Assembly (NCBI RefSeq): GCF_014653435.1
Contig: NZ_BNAO01000001.1
Location: 186,001-250,000, forward strand
Direction: 5' to 3'
DNA: 64,000 nt
DNA from: Alishewanella longhuensis
GTDB taxonomy: Bacteria > Pseudomonadota > Gammaproteobacteria > Enterobacterales > Alteromonadaceae
Shown: one piece after another, positions 35,984 through 45,270 of the stretch
How positions within the stretch are numbered: the first letter of the stretch is position 1
Layout: each line of letters begins with the position of its first letter
Notes under the pieces: generated by a model
The model's database searches: none
Seen by the model: only the letters and a program-made list of their open reading frames with translations
Told to the model about the DNA's origin: nothing
Program-made: the position numbers and the translations under genes

Positions 35984-36012
35984 TTGGTTTTAGTGGTAGC
36001 TCGTGGTTAAAT
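35984..36012 (+). promoter_or_regulatory. Candidate promoter of the tetR-type gene
   Basis: TTGGTT, 17 bases, TTAAAT. The predicted start (about 36019) falls inside the GGAA-N6-TTCC dyad at 36013-36026. Confidence 0.45.
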
Positions 36013-36026
36013 GGAAGCATGATTCC
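36013..36026. promoter_or_regulatory. Putative TetR operator O1 (autoregulation)
   Basis: GGAA-GCATGA-TTCC directly after the -10 box, 10 bases before the first ATG of the regulator. The same GGAA-N6-TTCC pattern occurs in the promoter of the downstream hydrolase gene. Confidence 0.5.
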
Positions 36027-36035
36027 GTTTAAAAC

Positions 36036-36710
36036 ATGGCACCGAACCGGGCACCTGTAATGATACCTGCAACCCTTCTAAGCTTTACCCAACTCACTAC
36101 CTTGCCGGAGCCGACACAGCGCCGCAGCCAGCAAGCGTTACAGCGCTTATTAGATGCCGGGGAACAATTGCTGGCCAGCAATGCCTTTGAAGAAGCCAGC
36201 GTGATGCAAATTGCCGAATTAGCGTCGTCGTCTGTGGGTACCTTTTATCGGGTACTGGGCGATAAAGACACCTTATCGTTATTGCTGTTACAACGCTTTT
36301 TTCAAAGTACGGTTGGCCTGGTGGAGCAACTGACCGAGCCGGAGCAGTGGGCTGCTAAGCCGCTGGCTGATTTTGTGCAAAGCCTTACGGTTAAGTTGGT
36401 TGAGGTATACCAGGGGCGACGGGGTGTCTTAAGGGCGCTGATCTTACGAGCCTCGCGTGATGCAGTTTTTCGTGACAAGGTGCATCAGCTGAACGAGTAT
36501 ATCGCGGTACGCATTGTTGCGGTGTTTCAACATCATCAACGCGAAGTGCATCATCCTCAGCCTCGTAAAGCGATGCAAGCCGCCGTGCATATTGTGCTGG
36601 GTGCGCTGAATCAACATACCATTACCGGTAATCTGGGCCACCTTAGCAGCAACGAAGTGGCAGAAGAGCTAAGCCGCATTTTACTCGCCTATCTTGATAT
36701 TCATGATTAA
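36036..36710 (+). CDS. TetR-family transcriptional regulator
   Basis: 224-aa repressor-type protein. The TetR_N helix-turn-helix lies at about 25-75: QQALQRLLDAGEQLLASNAFEEASVMQIAELASSSVGTFYRVLGDKDTLSLLLLQRF, with the recognition helix around SSSVGTFYRV. The remaining residues form the helical ligand-binding and dimer domain. Two starts are possible: ATG 36036, or ATG 36060, which would trim eight residues; neither has a strong ribosome site. Shared dyads place its likely targets at its own promoter and at the promoter of the hydrolase-TonB receptor unit that follows. Ligand unknown. Confidence 0.88.
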   Translation: MAPNRAPVMIPATLLSFTQLTTLPEPTQRRSQQALQRLLDAGEQLLASNAFEEASVMQIAELASSSVGTFYRVLGDKDTLSLLLLQRFFQSTVGLVEQLTEPEQWAAKPLADFVQSLTVKLVEVYQGRRGVLRALILRASRDAVFRDKVHQLNEYIAVRIVAVFQHHQREVHHPQPRKAMQAAVHIVLGALNQHTITGNLGHLSSNEVAEELSRILLAYLDIHD

Positions 36711-36802
36711 CAGTACAGTTTTTTCCGCCAGTTACTTATCTCTGTTTTAGCTGTCTTTTTATTGTCGCCGCCTTAACGCCGTATATTTTTTACACAAAAA
36801 GC

Positions 36803-36831
36803 TTGAAATCGGAATCATTGTTCCATATGCT
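36803..36831 (+). promoter_or_regulatory. Promoter of the hydrolase-TonB receptor operon
   Basis: TTGAAA (36803-36808), 17-base spacer, TATGCT (36826-36831): a good sigma-70 promoter 41 bases before the ATG of the hydrolase gene. Confidence 0.6.
36811..36824. promoter_or_regulatory. Putative TetR operator O2, inside the promoter spacer
   Basis: GGAA-TCATTG-TTCC lies wholly between the -35 and -10 boxes; binding there would block RNA polymerase. Same spacing and arms as O1 at 36013-36026. Confidence 0.55.
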
Positions 36832-36832
36832 A

Positions 36833-36857
36833 AATCGGAATAGATATACCGATTCCG
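36833..36857. promoter_or_regulatory. Additional dyad O3 downstream of the -10 box
   Basis: Overlapping inverted repeats AATCGG-N10-CCGATT (36833-36854) and CGGAAT-N10-ATTCCG (36836-36857). The half-site AAATCGGAAT also occurs at the left edge of O2, so this may be a second regulator site covering the transcription start. Confidence 0.45.
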
Positions 36858-36871
36858 AAAGGTGAGCCTGT

Positions 36872-37714
36872 ATGCCGCTATTTCAATATCAAAACCGCTG
36901 TTTGCATTATCTGCAGCAAGGAGAGGGCGAAGCTGTGTTGTTGTTACATGGCCTGGGCTCTTGTGCTGAACACTGGTGGTTACAAATGCAGGCGCTAAGT
37001 GCAGATTATCAGGTGATTGCCGCCGATTTTCGCGGGCATGGTCAAAGTAGCCCGAGCGCCCAACCCTTTACCATGCAACAACTGGCGGCCGATATGCTGG
37101 CGTTGTTAACGCATTTAGAGATTAAGCGTTGTCAGGTTGTCGGCTTTTCACTCGGCGGGATGGTGGCCTTCGAACTGGCGTTGCTAGCGCCGCAGTGTGT
37201 GCAAAGTTTAGTGATTATTAATTCCGGTCCGTACTTGGCAATCCAGGGCTGGCGCCTGAAATTACAACTTGGCTTTCGACTAGCGGTGATTCGCTTGTTA
37301 GGTATGCGTAAGCTAGGGCAGATTATTGGTGCCAAGTTGTTTCCTGATGAAGAGCAAAAACCATTGCTTGAGTTATTTGCGCAACAGATGGCCAGCATGG
37401 ATCAGGCTAGCTACCGTCACACCCTAAATGCCATTGCCCACTTTTCGGTGCAGTCGCAATTATCTCACTTACAATTACCGGTTCTGGTGATTGCCGCCGA
37501 TCAGGATTATAGCCCGGTGGCCACTAAAGCTGCTTATGTCAGCCTTTTGCCTGATGCTGCATTAATTGTTATTCCGAACTCTCGCCATGCAACACCATTA
37601 GACCAGCCTGAAGCGTTGAATCAACAACTGCTAACGTTTCTGGCAAAAGTGGTTAAACCCGGCTTGAGTGTCACCGACAACACGCAAGTCTCCGGGGGAG
37701 ATCAACATGTCTAA
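36872..37714 (+). CDS. Alpha/beta-fold hydrolase
   Basis: 280-aa cytoplasmic hydrolase, no signal peptide. The oxyanion loop is LLLHGLGSCAEHWW (about 24-37), the nucleophile elbow VVGFSLGGMVAFE (Ser near 93), acid VIAADQDYSPVATK (Asp near 210), and base PNSRHATPLDQP (His near 240). Such proteins hydrolyse esters, lactones or C-C bonds; the substrate is unknown. Its stop overlaps the receptor start by 8 bases (ATGTCTAA), so both are translated as one unit: the receptor may import a compound that this enzyme then cleaves. Confidence 0.88.
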   Translation: MPLFQYQNRCLHYLQQGEGEAVLLLHGLGSCAEHWWLQMQALSADYQVIAADFRGHGQSSPSAQPFTMQQLAADMLALLTHLEIKRCQVVGFSLGGMVAFELALLAPQCVQSLVIINSGPYLAIQGWRLKLQLGFRLAVIRLLGMRKLGQIIGAKLFPDEEQKPLLELFAQQMASMDQASYRHTLNAIAHFSVQSQLSHLQLPVLVIAADQDYSPVATKAAYVSLLPDAALIVIPNSRHATPLDQPEALNQQLLTFLAKVVKPGLSVTDNTQVSGGDQHV

Positions 37715-39962
37715 AACATTATCATTCACAGCATTAAGCCTAGGCGCGGCGGCATTTTACGGCTCGGCCCTAGCGCAGCAAACAGAGCCGGTAGCAGAGG
37801 CTGAACCGGAAATAGAAGTTATTATAGTAACGGCCCGCAAAAGGGCTGAAACACTACAAGATATTCCGCTGGCAGTTACGGCGCTAGATCAAGCGGCGAT
37901 AGCGCGCAATGCGATTAGCACCCTGGCCGACATTCAGGCGCAAACGCCGTCATTAACGATCTATGCTGCGCGGGGCACCAGCTCGACCGCAACCGCCTAT
38001 ATTCGCGGTGTGGGTCAGTCCGATCCGCTATGGGGCGTAGAGCCGGGAGTAGGCATTTATCTGAACGATGTTTATCTGGCGCGGCCGCAAGCGGCGCTAC
38101 TGGATATGTTGGATGTCGATCGGATAGAAGTTTTACGTGGTCCCCAGGGCACCTTATATGGTCGTAACACTGTGGGTGGCGCCATCAAATATATTAGCCG
38201 CCGGCCAACTAATGAACTTAGCGTACGGGCTGATATTGCTACCGGTAATTATCAGCAGCGTAACGGACGGCTGGCGATATCGGGCCCTTTACTGGAACAT
38301 ACCTTATTAGGCAGCCTGGCACTGGGCAGCTTTACGCGTGATGGCTTTGGCCGCAATCTGCAAAGCGGGGCCGATGTGAGTAATAAAGACTTAGTTACCG
38401 GCCGGGCCAGTTTGTTATGGCTGGTGAATGACAGTCTGGATATTGAGCTGGCAGCGGACCAAACCCGCGATAACTCTGATGTGCGGGGCGCGCAGCGGAT
38501 GCTCGTTAATCAATTTGAGCCTTACTTTACGGGTCAGCCAGCCTTACCTGTTAGTGCGCATCGGTACGATACTGACAACGGCTACCAATTACCCGGGCAA
38601 ACCGACAGCAGAGGGGCCTCTGTTACCCTGACGTGGGATGGGGGTGCCAATTGGCAGTTTAAAGCGATCAGTGCCTGGCGCGACGGAGATACGAGAGGCA
38701 GTATCGATTTTGATATGGGCCCCTATGCCATTGCTGATGTTGATGCCGATTACTTTGATAAGCAACTGAGCCAGGAGCTGCAGTTAAACTATCATAGTGA
38801 TGTTTGGCAGGCGGTATTTGGTGTTTATCTACTGGATAGCGAAGCCGGTGGTACAGTGCGTAATCGCTTTGGCTTGCCGCTAGCCGCGCTAGGTCTTGCT
38901 CCTCCTCAACTGATCCCTGGGCCTATCTTCCGCCAGTTTGGTGTGAGTGCTGGCCAGGTTGATACCCAGGCGCTGGCTATGTATGCCGACGCCAGCTGGC
39001 AGTTAGCGGATGCCTGGCGCTTAAGTGCTGGTTTGCGTGCCAGCCGCGAGAAGAAAACCGCCGATGTGCTCAATCAGGGATATACCGATGACAGTTTTAG
39101 CCAACCGAGTGGTGTCGTCAGTTCAGATTTTCGTAATAGCAAGTCGTGGACGGACTTGTCACCGCGATTGTCGCTGGATTACAAAGCCAGTGATGATCTG
39201 CTGCTTTATGGCTCGGTATCCCGTGGTTTTAAAAGTGGTGGTTTTAATGTCAGAGCCAACACAGTGCAGGTACCGCGTTCGGCAGAGGCTTATGATCCGG
39301 AAACCGTAGTTACCTATGAGTTGGGGGCTAAACCCAGCTTTGGCAATAGGTTGCAACTGAGTATGGCATTATTTTACAGCCAATATCGGGATATTCAGCT
39401 GAGTATTTTTACCGGTATCGATACCGATGGTGATGGTATTAATGATGCATTTTTTGGTGATTTTACCAATGCAGGTAAAGGCCGTATTCAGGGCGCAGAG
39501 CTTGAGTTTAGCTGGGCTGCCACTAAGGCGCTGCGCTTTTCCGGCAATGCGGCCTACTTAGATGCCAGCTATCAACAGTACCTGTCAGGTGGGGTTAATT
39601 TGGCTGCGGAACGCGACTTTACCGATACCCCTAAACTGGCCGCCAGTTTAAACGCCTGGTATCTTTGGCCGCTAGCCGCCGGTGAACTAACGGCCAATTT
39701 TGGCTTTAGCTGGCGTGATAAGGTGCAGCCGGTAACGAACCAGAGTGATTTACTACAGCAGGGCGCTTTTGGGATATGGCAGGCTAGCCTGATGTTTGCC
39801 CCGGCAGATAGCCGCTGGCGTATTGCGCTGGAAGGCAAAAACCTGGCCGACAAGCATTATCGCACTACCGGGTATGATTTGCGTGATAGTGGTTTTCCTA
39901 TTGTTTCGGCTTATTATGGTGATCCGCGTTTGCTGACATTCCGGCTTAGTTATGGCTTCTAG
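37707..39962 (+). CDS. TonB-dependent outer membrane receptor
   Basis: 751-aa outer-membrane receptor that imports a large or scarce nutrient with energy from TonB. Start at 37707 (GGGGGAG upstream) gives a signal peptide ending GSALAQQ. TonB box IEVIIVTARKR (about 34-44), plug domain with AYIRGVGQSDPLWGVEPGVGIYLNDVYLARP and VEVLRGPQGTLYGRNTVGGAIKYISRRP-type motif (about 95-175), then a barrel ending in LLTFRLSYGF with C-terminal Phe. The plug resembles receptors for carbohydrate- or lipid-like substrates in Alteromonadales and sphingomonads (inference). Under likely TetR control with the hydrolase. Confidence 0.93.
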   Translation: MSKTLSFTALSLGAAAFYGSALAQQTEPVAEAEPEIEVIIVTARKRAETLQDIPLAVTALDQAAIARNAISTLADIQAQTPSLTIYAARGTSSTATAYIRGVGQSDPLWGVEPGVGIYLNDVYLARPQAALLDMLDVDRIEVLRGPQGTLYGRNTVGGAIKYISRRPTNELSVRADIATGNYQQRNGRLAISGPLLEHTLLGSLALGSFTRDGFGRNLQSGADVSNKDLVTGRASLLWLVNDSLDIELAADQTRDNSDVRGAQRMLVNQFEPYFTGQPALPVSAHRYDTDNGYQLPGQTDSRGASVTLTWDGGANWQFKAISAWRDGDTRGSIDFDMGPYAIADVDADYFDKQLSQELQLNYHSDVWQAVFGVYLLDSEAGGTVRNRFGLPLAALGLAPPQLIPGPIFRQFGVSAGQVDTQALAMYADASWQLADAWRLSAGLRASREKKTADVLNQGYTDDSFSQPSGVVSSDFRNSKSWTDLSPRLSLDYKASDDLLLYGSVSRGFKSGGFNVRANTVQVPRSAEAYDPETVVTYELGAKPSFGNRLQLSMALFYSQYRDIQLSIFTGIDTDGDGINDAFFGDFTNAGKGRIQGAELEFSWAATKALRFSGNAAYLDASYQQYLSGGVNLAAERDFTDTPKLAASLNAWYLWPLAAGELTANFGFSWRDKVQPVTNQSDLLQQGAFGIWQASLMFAPADSRWRIALEGKNLADKHYRTTGYDLRDSGFPIVSAYYGDPRLLTFRLSYGF

Positions 39963-40031
39963 TGCCTCAGCGTGTATGGCGATGGAAGCTTTTGGCTAGA
40001 ACTTGTCATTTAGTATTGTTTGTGGCTAAAA

Positions 40032-40063
40032 CGGCAGCGGTGTAAAGGAGTACACCGCTGCCG
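40032..40063 (-). terminator. Terminator between TonB receptor and nitroreductase genes
   Basis: 13-bp perfect stem CGGCAGCGGTGTA/TACACCGCTGCCG, 6-base loop; read on the - strand it is followed by TTTTAG, six bases beyond the nitroreductase stop. It probably serves the convergent + transcript as well. Confidence 0.75.
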
Positions 40064-40068
40064 TGATA

Positions 40069-40704
40069 TTAGCGCTGCAGCACAAAATCTTCTTTAGCCC
40101 GACGCACCTTTTTCAGGTTAACCAGCCAGTCGCCATCTGTTTGCCGGTAGCCTAACGGCAGCAATAGCACCGATTTTAACCCCAGCTCTGCTAAGTTAAG
40201 AATCTTATCCACATGCTCTGGTTCAAAGCCTTCCATCGGGGTGGTATCGACCTGCTGTTCGGCAGCGGCAATCAGTGCCGAACCTAAACCAATATAAGCT
40301 TGACGGGCCGCATGCTCAAAATTCTGTTCGGCTGGGCGCTGCGGGTAATAGGCCAGCAACTTTTGCCGATAGGCTTCCCAACCTTCGTTTTTAAAGCCGC
40401 GTTGCTCGTTGACTAAATCGAACATCATATTGATACGCTCGGTGGTGTAATTATCCCAGGCGGCAAACACCAATAGGTGCGAGCAGTCGGTTACCTGTGA
40501 CTGATTCCAGGCCACTTCGCGGATCTGTTGTTTAATGGCCGGATCAGTAATAACCAATACCTGATAAGGCTGTAGGCCGCTCGAGCTGGCGCTTAGGCGG
40601 ATCGCTTCTAAAATAATCTCCAGCTTGTCGGCCGGAACCGTGGCATCGCTTTGCATTTTTTTGGTGGCATAGCGCCAGTTTAGTAGTTCCAGTGTGTTTG
40701 ACAT
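40069..40704 (-). CDS. NAD(P)H-dependent nitroreductase-family oxidoreductase
   Basis: 211-aa flavoenzyme of the NfsB type. FMN-binding signatures: LLNWRYATKKMQSDATVP (about 7-24; the RRxxKxF-like phosphate contact), SASSSGLQPYQVLVITD (about 38-54), and the C-terminal ELGLKSVLLLPLGYRQ(T) stretch (about 172-187) with GY. Reduces nitroaromatics, quinones or flavins by NAD(P)H. Single gene with its own terminator, divergent from the RND pump operon. Confidence 0.9.
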   Translation of the reverse strand: MSNTLELLNWRYATKKMQSDATVPADKLEIILEAIRLSASSSGLQPYQVLVITDPAIKQQIREVAWNQSQVTDCSHLLVFAAWDNYTTERINMMFDLVNEQRGFKNEGWEAYRQKLLAYYPQRPAEQNFEHAARQAYIGLGSALIAAAEQQVDTTPMEGFEPEHVDKILNLAELGLKSVLLLPLGYRQTDGDWLVNLKKVRRAKEDFVLQR

Positions 40705-41033
40705 CTTTTGCTCCTGAGTATGGCAAGTGTTACCACAGTTGGTACGACCAGTCTTACTTTCAAGGGGGTATACAAACTAATCGGCAATAGTGCCTGGATA
40801 GAGTGTTGGCATAACAATCAATGCAGCAGTGTTTCGGCGCGACTTGCCGCTGTAATACCGCGCTTTATCGAAAGCCTTGCCATCTTTACCAAATCTTGAC
40901 GTAACGAGCATTGAGGGATCGCCAACTGCGCTTTATAGTTGGCGCCCATTACGCATTCTTCATTTAGCATAACCAGTTAACATGACTGACTCAGCCATGT
41001 TAAGACAGCATCAGGGCAAAAGGATAAAATAAG
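40705..41033. other. 329-bp region before the RND pump operon
   Basis: Contains a hairpin CGCCAACT/AGTTGGCG (40920-40944) and, nearer the pump genes, the dyad TTAACATG-N11-CATGTTAA (40977-41003). The 63-codon + frame from 40708 has no ribosome site and unlikely composition; I do not call it. Confidence 0.45.
40977..41003. promoter_or_regulatory. Candidate operator upstream of the RND pump
   Basis: TTAACATG-ACTGACTCAGC-CATGTTAA: perfect 8-bp arms, 30 bases before the adaptor ATG. No regulator gene is adjacent, so the binding protein is unknown. Confidence 0.4.
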
Positions 41034-42185
41034 ATGGCATGGCAGAAAAAGGCAGTATTAGCGGCAATGACAGTAGCGGTAGTGGCAGCCGTCGCTTATG
41101 GCTTTTGGCCAAAACCCACCCCACCCGCGGCCGCACAGCGGCAAATGAGCCCTTGGGCCATGCCGGTGCCGGTGAGAGTGATTACCGCTGCGCCAAGCGA
41201 CTTACGGGTACAAGTAAAAGCGATCGGTACTGTGACGCCGCTTAACACTGTTGTCGTACAAAGCCGAGTCTCAGGCCCGTTGCAGAAACTGCATTTTAAT
41301 GAGGGCGATAAGGTTGAGCAGGGGCAATTATTAGCGGAAATTGATACTGCGGATTATCAAGTGCAGCTGGCACAGGCCCAAGGGCAGTTAGAGCAAAATC
41401 TGGCGCAGTTAAAAAATGCCGAAGCCGATCTGGCGCTGTACAGCCGCTTACGTGAACAAAGCTCTATTTCTGCGCAGCAATACAACAATCAAGTGGCCTT
41501 AGTGGCCCAACTAAAAGGTAGCTTAAAGAGTAATCAAGCGCAGCTAGATGCTGCCAAATTACAACTTTCCTATACCAACATTCATGCGCCAATCAGTGGT
41601 CGCTTAGGTTTACGTCGAGTCGATGCAGGTAACCTTATCCAAGCAAATAATAGTACGGGGTTAGTTACTATCACCCAAAGCTCGCCGATCACGGTGGTAT
41701 TTGCCATTCCAGAAAGCCAGTTACAGCAGGTGAGAACCGCCTTTCGCTCAGGCGAATCACTGACCGTGGAAGCCTGGGATCGGGCCGAGCGTGAATTACT
41801 GAGTGTCGGTGCTTTAACCACGCTGGATAACCAAATTGATGCGGCTACCGGCACCTTACGCTTAAAAGCCGAATTTACCAATGAGCAAGAAGAGCTGTTT
41901 CCAAACCAGTTTGTGAATGTGCGGCTTAACGTCGCGGTAAAACAAGGTGCGGTAACGATTCCGCAGGATGCGGTGCAATATGGCTCGGCCGGGACCTATG
42001 TGTACGTGATTGAAAATAACAAAGCGCAAATCCGTCAAGTGCAGCTAGGTGCGGTAGATAATGGTTTAGTGGCAATATTAAGCGGGCTGGAAGCCGGTAC
42101 CCAAGTGGCACTCGAGGGCTTAGATCGCTTAAGACCGGGTCGTGCGGTAGAAGTGATTGCTGACGAGCCGGCAGCGGTTAACTAA
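41034..42185 (+). CDS. RND efflux periplasmic adaptor, MdtA-like
   Basis: 383-aa membrane-fusion protein linking an inner-membrane RND pump to a TolC-type channel. One N-terminal membrane anchor ([21 protein letters not shown]), a biotinyl-lipoyl-like half ([31 protein letters not shown], about 76-106), an alpha-hairpin (about 110-170), the second lipoyl half ([18 protein letters not shown]) and beta-barrel domains. First gene of a three-gene operon; no outer-membrane channel gene follows, so TolC is expected elsewhere. AGGATAAAATAAG precedes the ATG. Confidence 0.9.
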   Translation: MAWQKKAVLAAMTVAVVAAVAYGFWPKPTPPAAAQRQMSPWAMPVPVRVITAAPSDLRVQVKAIGTVTPLNTVVVQSRVSGPLQKLHFNEGDKVEQGQLLAEIDTADYQVQLAQAQGQLEQNLAQLKNAEADLALYSRLREQSSISAQQYNNQVALVAQLKGSLKSNQAQLDAAKLQLSYTNIHAPISGRLGLRRVDAGNLIQANNSTGLVTITQSSPITVVFAIPESQLQQVRTAFRSGESLTVEAWDRAERELLSVGALTTLDNQIDAATGTLRLKAEFTNEQEELFPNQFVNVRLNVAVKQGAVTIPQDAVQYGSAGTYVYVIENNKAQIRQVQLGAVDNGLVAILSGLEAGTQVALEGLDRLRPGRAVEVIADEPAAVN

Positions 42186-42195
42186 GGAGCGGGTA

Positions 42196-45100
42196 ATGAA
42201 TATCTCCCAACCCTTTATTTTAAGGCCGGTTGCGACCTCGTTATTAATGCTGGCGCTATTGATTGCCGGTATTTTAAGTTGGCGGCAATTACCTGTGGCC
42301 GCCTTGCCACAAGTCGATTACCCAATAATTCAGGTGTTTAGTTTTAATCCCGGTGCCAGCCCCGATATTATGGCGCGCACGGTTACTGCCCCGCTGGAGC
42401 GACGCCTCGGGCAGATCCCGGGGCTGAAGCAAATGACCTCCAATAGCTCGGCCGGTGCCTCAGTCATTACCTTGCAGTTTGCTTTAGTAGTCGATATGGG
42501 CGTGGCGGAACAAGAAGTGCAAGCGGCCATTAATACGGCGTCCTCATTGCTGCCCTCTGATATGCCGACACCGCCTATTTACCGTAAGGTGAATCCGGCC
42601 GATGCGCCTATCCTGACGTTAGCCATTAGCTCGGACACGCTGCGCTTACCGCAAGTGTATGATTTAGTTGATACTCGGATGGCGCAAAAACTGGCTCAGT
42701 TGCCTGGGGTAGGGATGGTCAGTTTAGCCGGTGGTCAACGCCCGGCGATTCGGGTAAAAGCTAATCCCGGCGCTTTGGCTAATATGAATCTCAGTTTAGA
42801 AAATTTGCGTAGTGCCATTGCCGCGGCCAATACCAATCAGCCCAAAGGCAGTTTCGATGGGCCTTTTCGCTCCACAATGTTGGATGCGAATGATCAAATT
42901 CGCGATATCGCAGAATATCAGGATTTAATTATCGCGTGGCGTGATAACGCTCCGGTCAGGCTGCGTGATGTCGCACAGGTAGAGCAGGGAGCCGAAGATC
43001 GCTTTTTAGCTGCTTGGGCCAATCAGCAACCTGCGGTGTTACTGAATATTCAACGTCAACCGGGGGCCAATGTGATTGAAGTGGCCGATCGGGTACGTGA
43101 GCTGTTACCACAATTAACGGCCACCATGCCGGCTGCGGTGGATGTCGTGATCTTAACCGATCGTACCCACAGCATTCGCGCCTCGGTACGTGACGTGCAA
43201 AAAGAGCTGGTTTTTGCGATCTGTTTGGTGATTTTAGTCACCTTTGCCTTTTTAAAAACTATCCCTGCGACCATTATTCCTAGCCTAGCGGTGCCCTTAT
43301 CCATAGTGGCAACCTTTGCCGTGATGCTCTGGCTCGACTTTTCGGTCAATAACTTAACGCTGATGGCGCTGACCATTGCGACCGGCTTTGTGGTCGACGA
43401 TGCCATCGTTATGTTAGAGAACATTGCGCGGCACCGCGAGCAAGGGGCTTCACCGATGGAGGCGGCCTTAAAAGGGGCCAAAGAAATTGGTTTTACGCTG
43501 ATTTCACTCACGGTATCCCTGATTGCGGTATTAATTCCGTTGTTGTTTATGGCCGATGTGGTCGGTCGCTTATTCTATGAATTTGCGGTCACGCTGGCGG
43601 TGGCGATTTCGATTTCGCTGGTGGTATCCCTAACTTTAACGCCGATGATGTGCGCGCGCATGCTTACGGCGATGCCCGCCCATGATAAGCCGGATGATGT
43701 TATTACGCGGGTGATTAAGCGCTATGGCTTGATGTTGCAATGGGTATTGCGTCATCAACGCTTGGCCATGGCGACCATGGTCGGCACGATCGCTTTAACG
43801 GCTGGGCTCTATCTGGCGGTACCAAAAGGCTTTTTCCCCATCCAAGATAGTGGCGTGATCCAAGTGATCACCGAAGCGCCGCAGGATATTTCTTTCCAAG
43901 CTATGGCGGAGCGGCAACAACAATTAGCGGCGCAGCTATTAGCGCATCCCGAAGTGGTTAGCTTATCGTCCTTTATTGGCGTTGATGGTAGCAATAGCAG
44001 TATTAATAGCGGCCGTATTCTGATTAACCTAAAGCCGCATAATGCGCGCAGCCAAACGGCCGTCGAGATTATTCGTGAATTAGAGCAGCAGGTTGCCACT
44101 GTGCCCGGCATCAAAGGCTGGTTTCAACCGGTGCAAGAGCTGAGTATTGAAGATCGGGTCAGTCGCACCCAGTACCAGTTTACCTTAAGCACGCCGGATT
44201 ACGAGGTGCTGGGGCAATGGTTGCCGGAGTTAATGGCGGCTTTAGCCGAGCAGCCGGCGTTATCGGAAGTGGCGCATGATCTGCAGGAGCAAGGTTTACA
44301 AGCCTATATCGATATTGATCGTAATGCGGCAGCGCGTTTGGGGCTGAGTGTGGCGCAGATTAGCTCGGTGTTGCAAAGTGCTTATAGTCAGCGGCAAATT
44401 TCGACCTTATTTACCCAATCGAATCAGTATCGGGTGGTGCTAGAGGTCGATCCGGAACAAGTGCAGGGTGTTGCGGCACTGGATAAACTGTATTTGACCA
44501 GCAGTAGTGGGGCAACGGTGCCTTTATCGGCCGTGGCCACGGTCAGTCAGCGGCCAACGCGGTTACTGATTAATCAGCAAGGGCAATTTCCGGCCGTGAC
44601 GCTGTCGTTCAACTTGGCGGCAGGCTATTCGCTGGGCGAAGCGGTGGCGGCCATTGAGCAGGTGCAGCAACAATTACAACTACCACCAGAAGTCGAGTTA
44701 ACCTTTCAAGGTGCAGCCGAAGCCTTCCGCGCCTCGTTAAGTAATACCTTATGGCTGATTTTTGCTGCTATTTTAACCATGTATATTGTGCTGGGCATTT
44801 TATATGAGAGCTTAATTCACCCGCTAACCATTCTTTCTACCTTACCTTCGGCTACTGTGGGCGCCTTGCTGGCCTTATTGCTCACCCAGCAACCGCTGGA
44901 TTTGATCGCAGTTATTGGCATTGTATTGTTGATTGGTCTGGTGAAGAAAAACGGCATTATGATGGTCGACTTTGCGCTGGATGCGCAGCGCAATCAAGGC
45001 ATGACACCGGCTGATGCTATCTATCAGGCCGCCTTAATGCGTTTTCGCCCAATACTAATGACCACCCTTGCCGCCTTATTTGGCGCGATACCGTTAATGC

Positions 45101-45270
45101 TATCGACCGGCTCGGGAGCGGAGCTGCGGCAGCCGTTGGGTTTAGTAATGGTAGGCGGTTTACTGGTTAGTCAGGTGCTAACCCTGTTTACCACTCCGGT
45201 GGTGTACTTATGGTTTGATAAATTAGTGAAAAAGCGCCCGCCATTAGCGGTCGAGGCGGCGTCAGTATGA
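42196..45270 (+). CDS. RND multidrug efflux permease, MdtB-like
   Basis: 1024-aa proton-driven pump subunit. N-terminus [21 protein letters not shown] and the periplasmic [29 protein letters not shown] block match E. coli MdtB closely, as do [21 protein letters not shown] and [18 protein letters not shown] (TM4 proton-relay Asp pair). TM10 region [15 protein letters not shown] has the Lys. Start 42196 (AAGGAG upstream) rather than 42157. The end overlaps the next permease by ATGA, implying a B2C-type heterotrimer as for MdtBC. Confidence 0.92.
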   Translation: MNISQPFILRPVATSLLMLALLIAGILSWRQLPVAALPQVDYPIIQVFSFNPGASPDIMARTVTAPLERRLGQIPGLKQMTSNSSAGASVITLQFALVVDMGVAEQEVQAAINTASSLLPSDMPTPPIYRKVNPADAPILTLAISSDTLRLPQVYDLVDTRMAQKLAQLPGVGMVSLAGGQRPAIRVKANPGALANMNLSLENLRSAIAAANTNQPKGSFDGPFRSTMLDANDQIRDIAEYQDLIIAWRDNAPVRLRDVAQVEQGAEDRFLAAWANQQPAVLLNIQRQPGANVIEVADRVRELLPQLTATMPAAVDVVILTDRTHSIRASVRDVQKELVFAICLVILVTFAFLKTIPATIIPSLAVPLSIVATFAVMLWLDFSVNNLTLMALTIATGFVVDDAIVMLENIARHREQGASPMEAALKGAKEIGFTLISLTVSLIAVLIPLLFMADVVGRLFYEFAVTLAVAISISLVVSLTLTPMMCARMLTAMPAHDKPDDVITRVIKRYGLMLQWVLRHQRLAMATMVGTIALTAGLYLAVPKGFFPIQDSGVIQVITEAPQDISFQAMAERQQQLAAQLLAHPEVVSLSSFIGVDGSNSSINSGRILINLKPHNARSQTAVEIIRELEQQVATVPGIKGWFQPVQELSIEDRVSRTQYQFTLSTPDYEVLGQWLPELMAALAEQPALSEVAHDLQEQGLQAYIDIDRNAAARLGLSVAQISSVLQSAYSQRQISTLFTQSNQYRVVLEVDPEQVQGVAALDKLYLTSSSGATVPLSAVATVSQRPTRLLINQQGQFPAVTLSFNLAAGYSLGEAVAAIEQVQQQLQLPPEVELTFQGAAEAFRASLSNTLWLIFAAILTMYIVLGILYESLIHPLTILSTLPSATVGALLALLLTQQPLDLIAVIGIVLLIGLVKKNGIMMVDFALDAQRNQGMTPADAIYQAALMRFRPILMTTLAALFGAIPLMLSTGSGAELRQPLGLVMVGGLLVSQVLTLFTTPVVYLWFDKLVKKRPPLAVEAASV

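Noticed and set aside
40708-40899. 63-aa + frame before the RND operon
   Set aside because: No ribosome binding site, atypical composition; the region looks regulatory.
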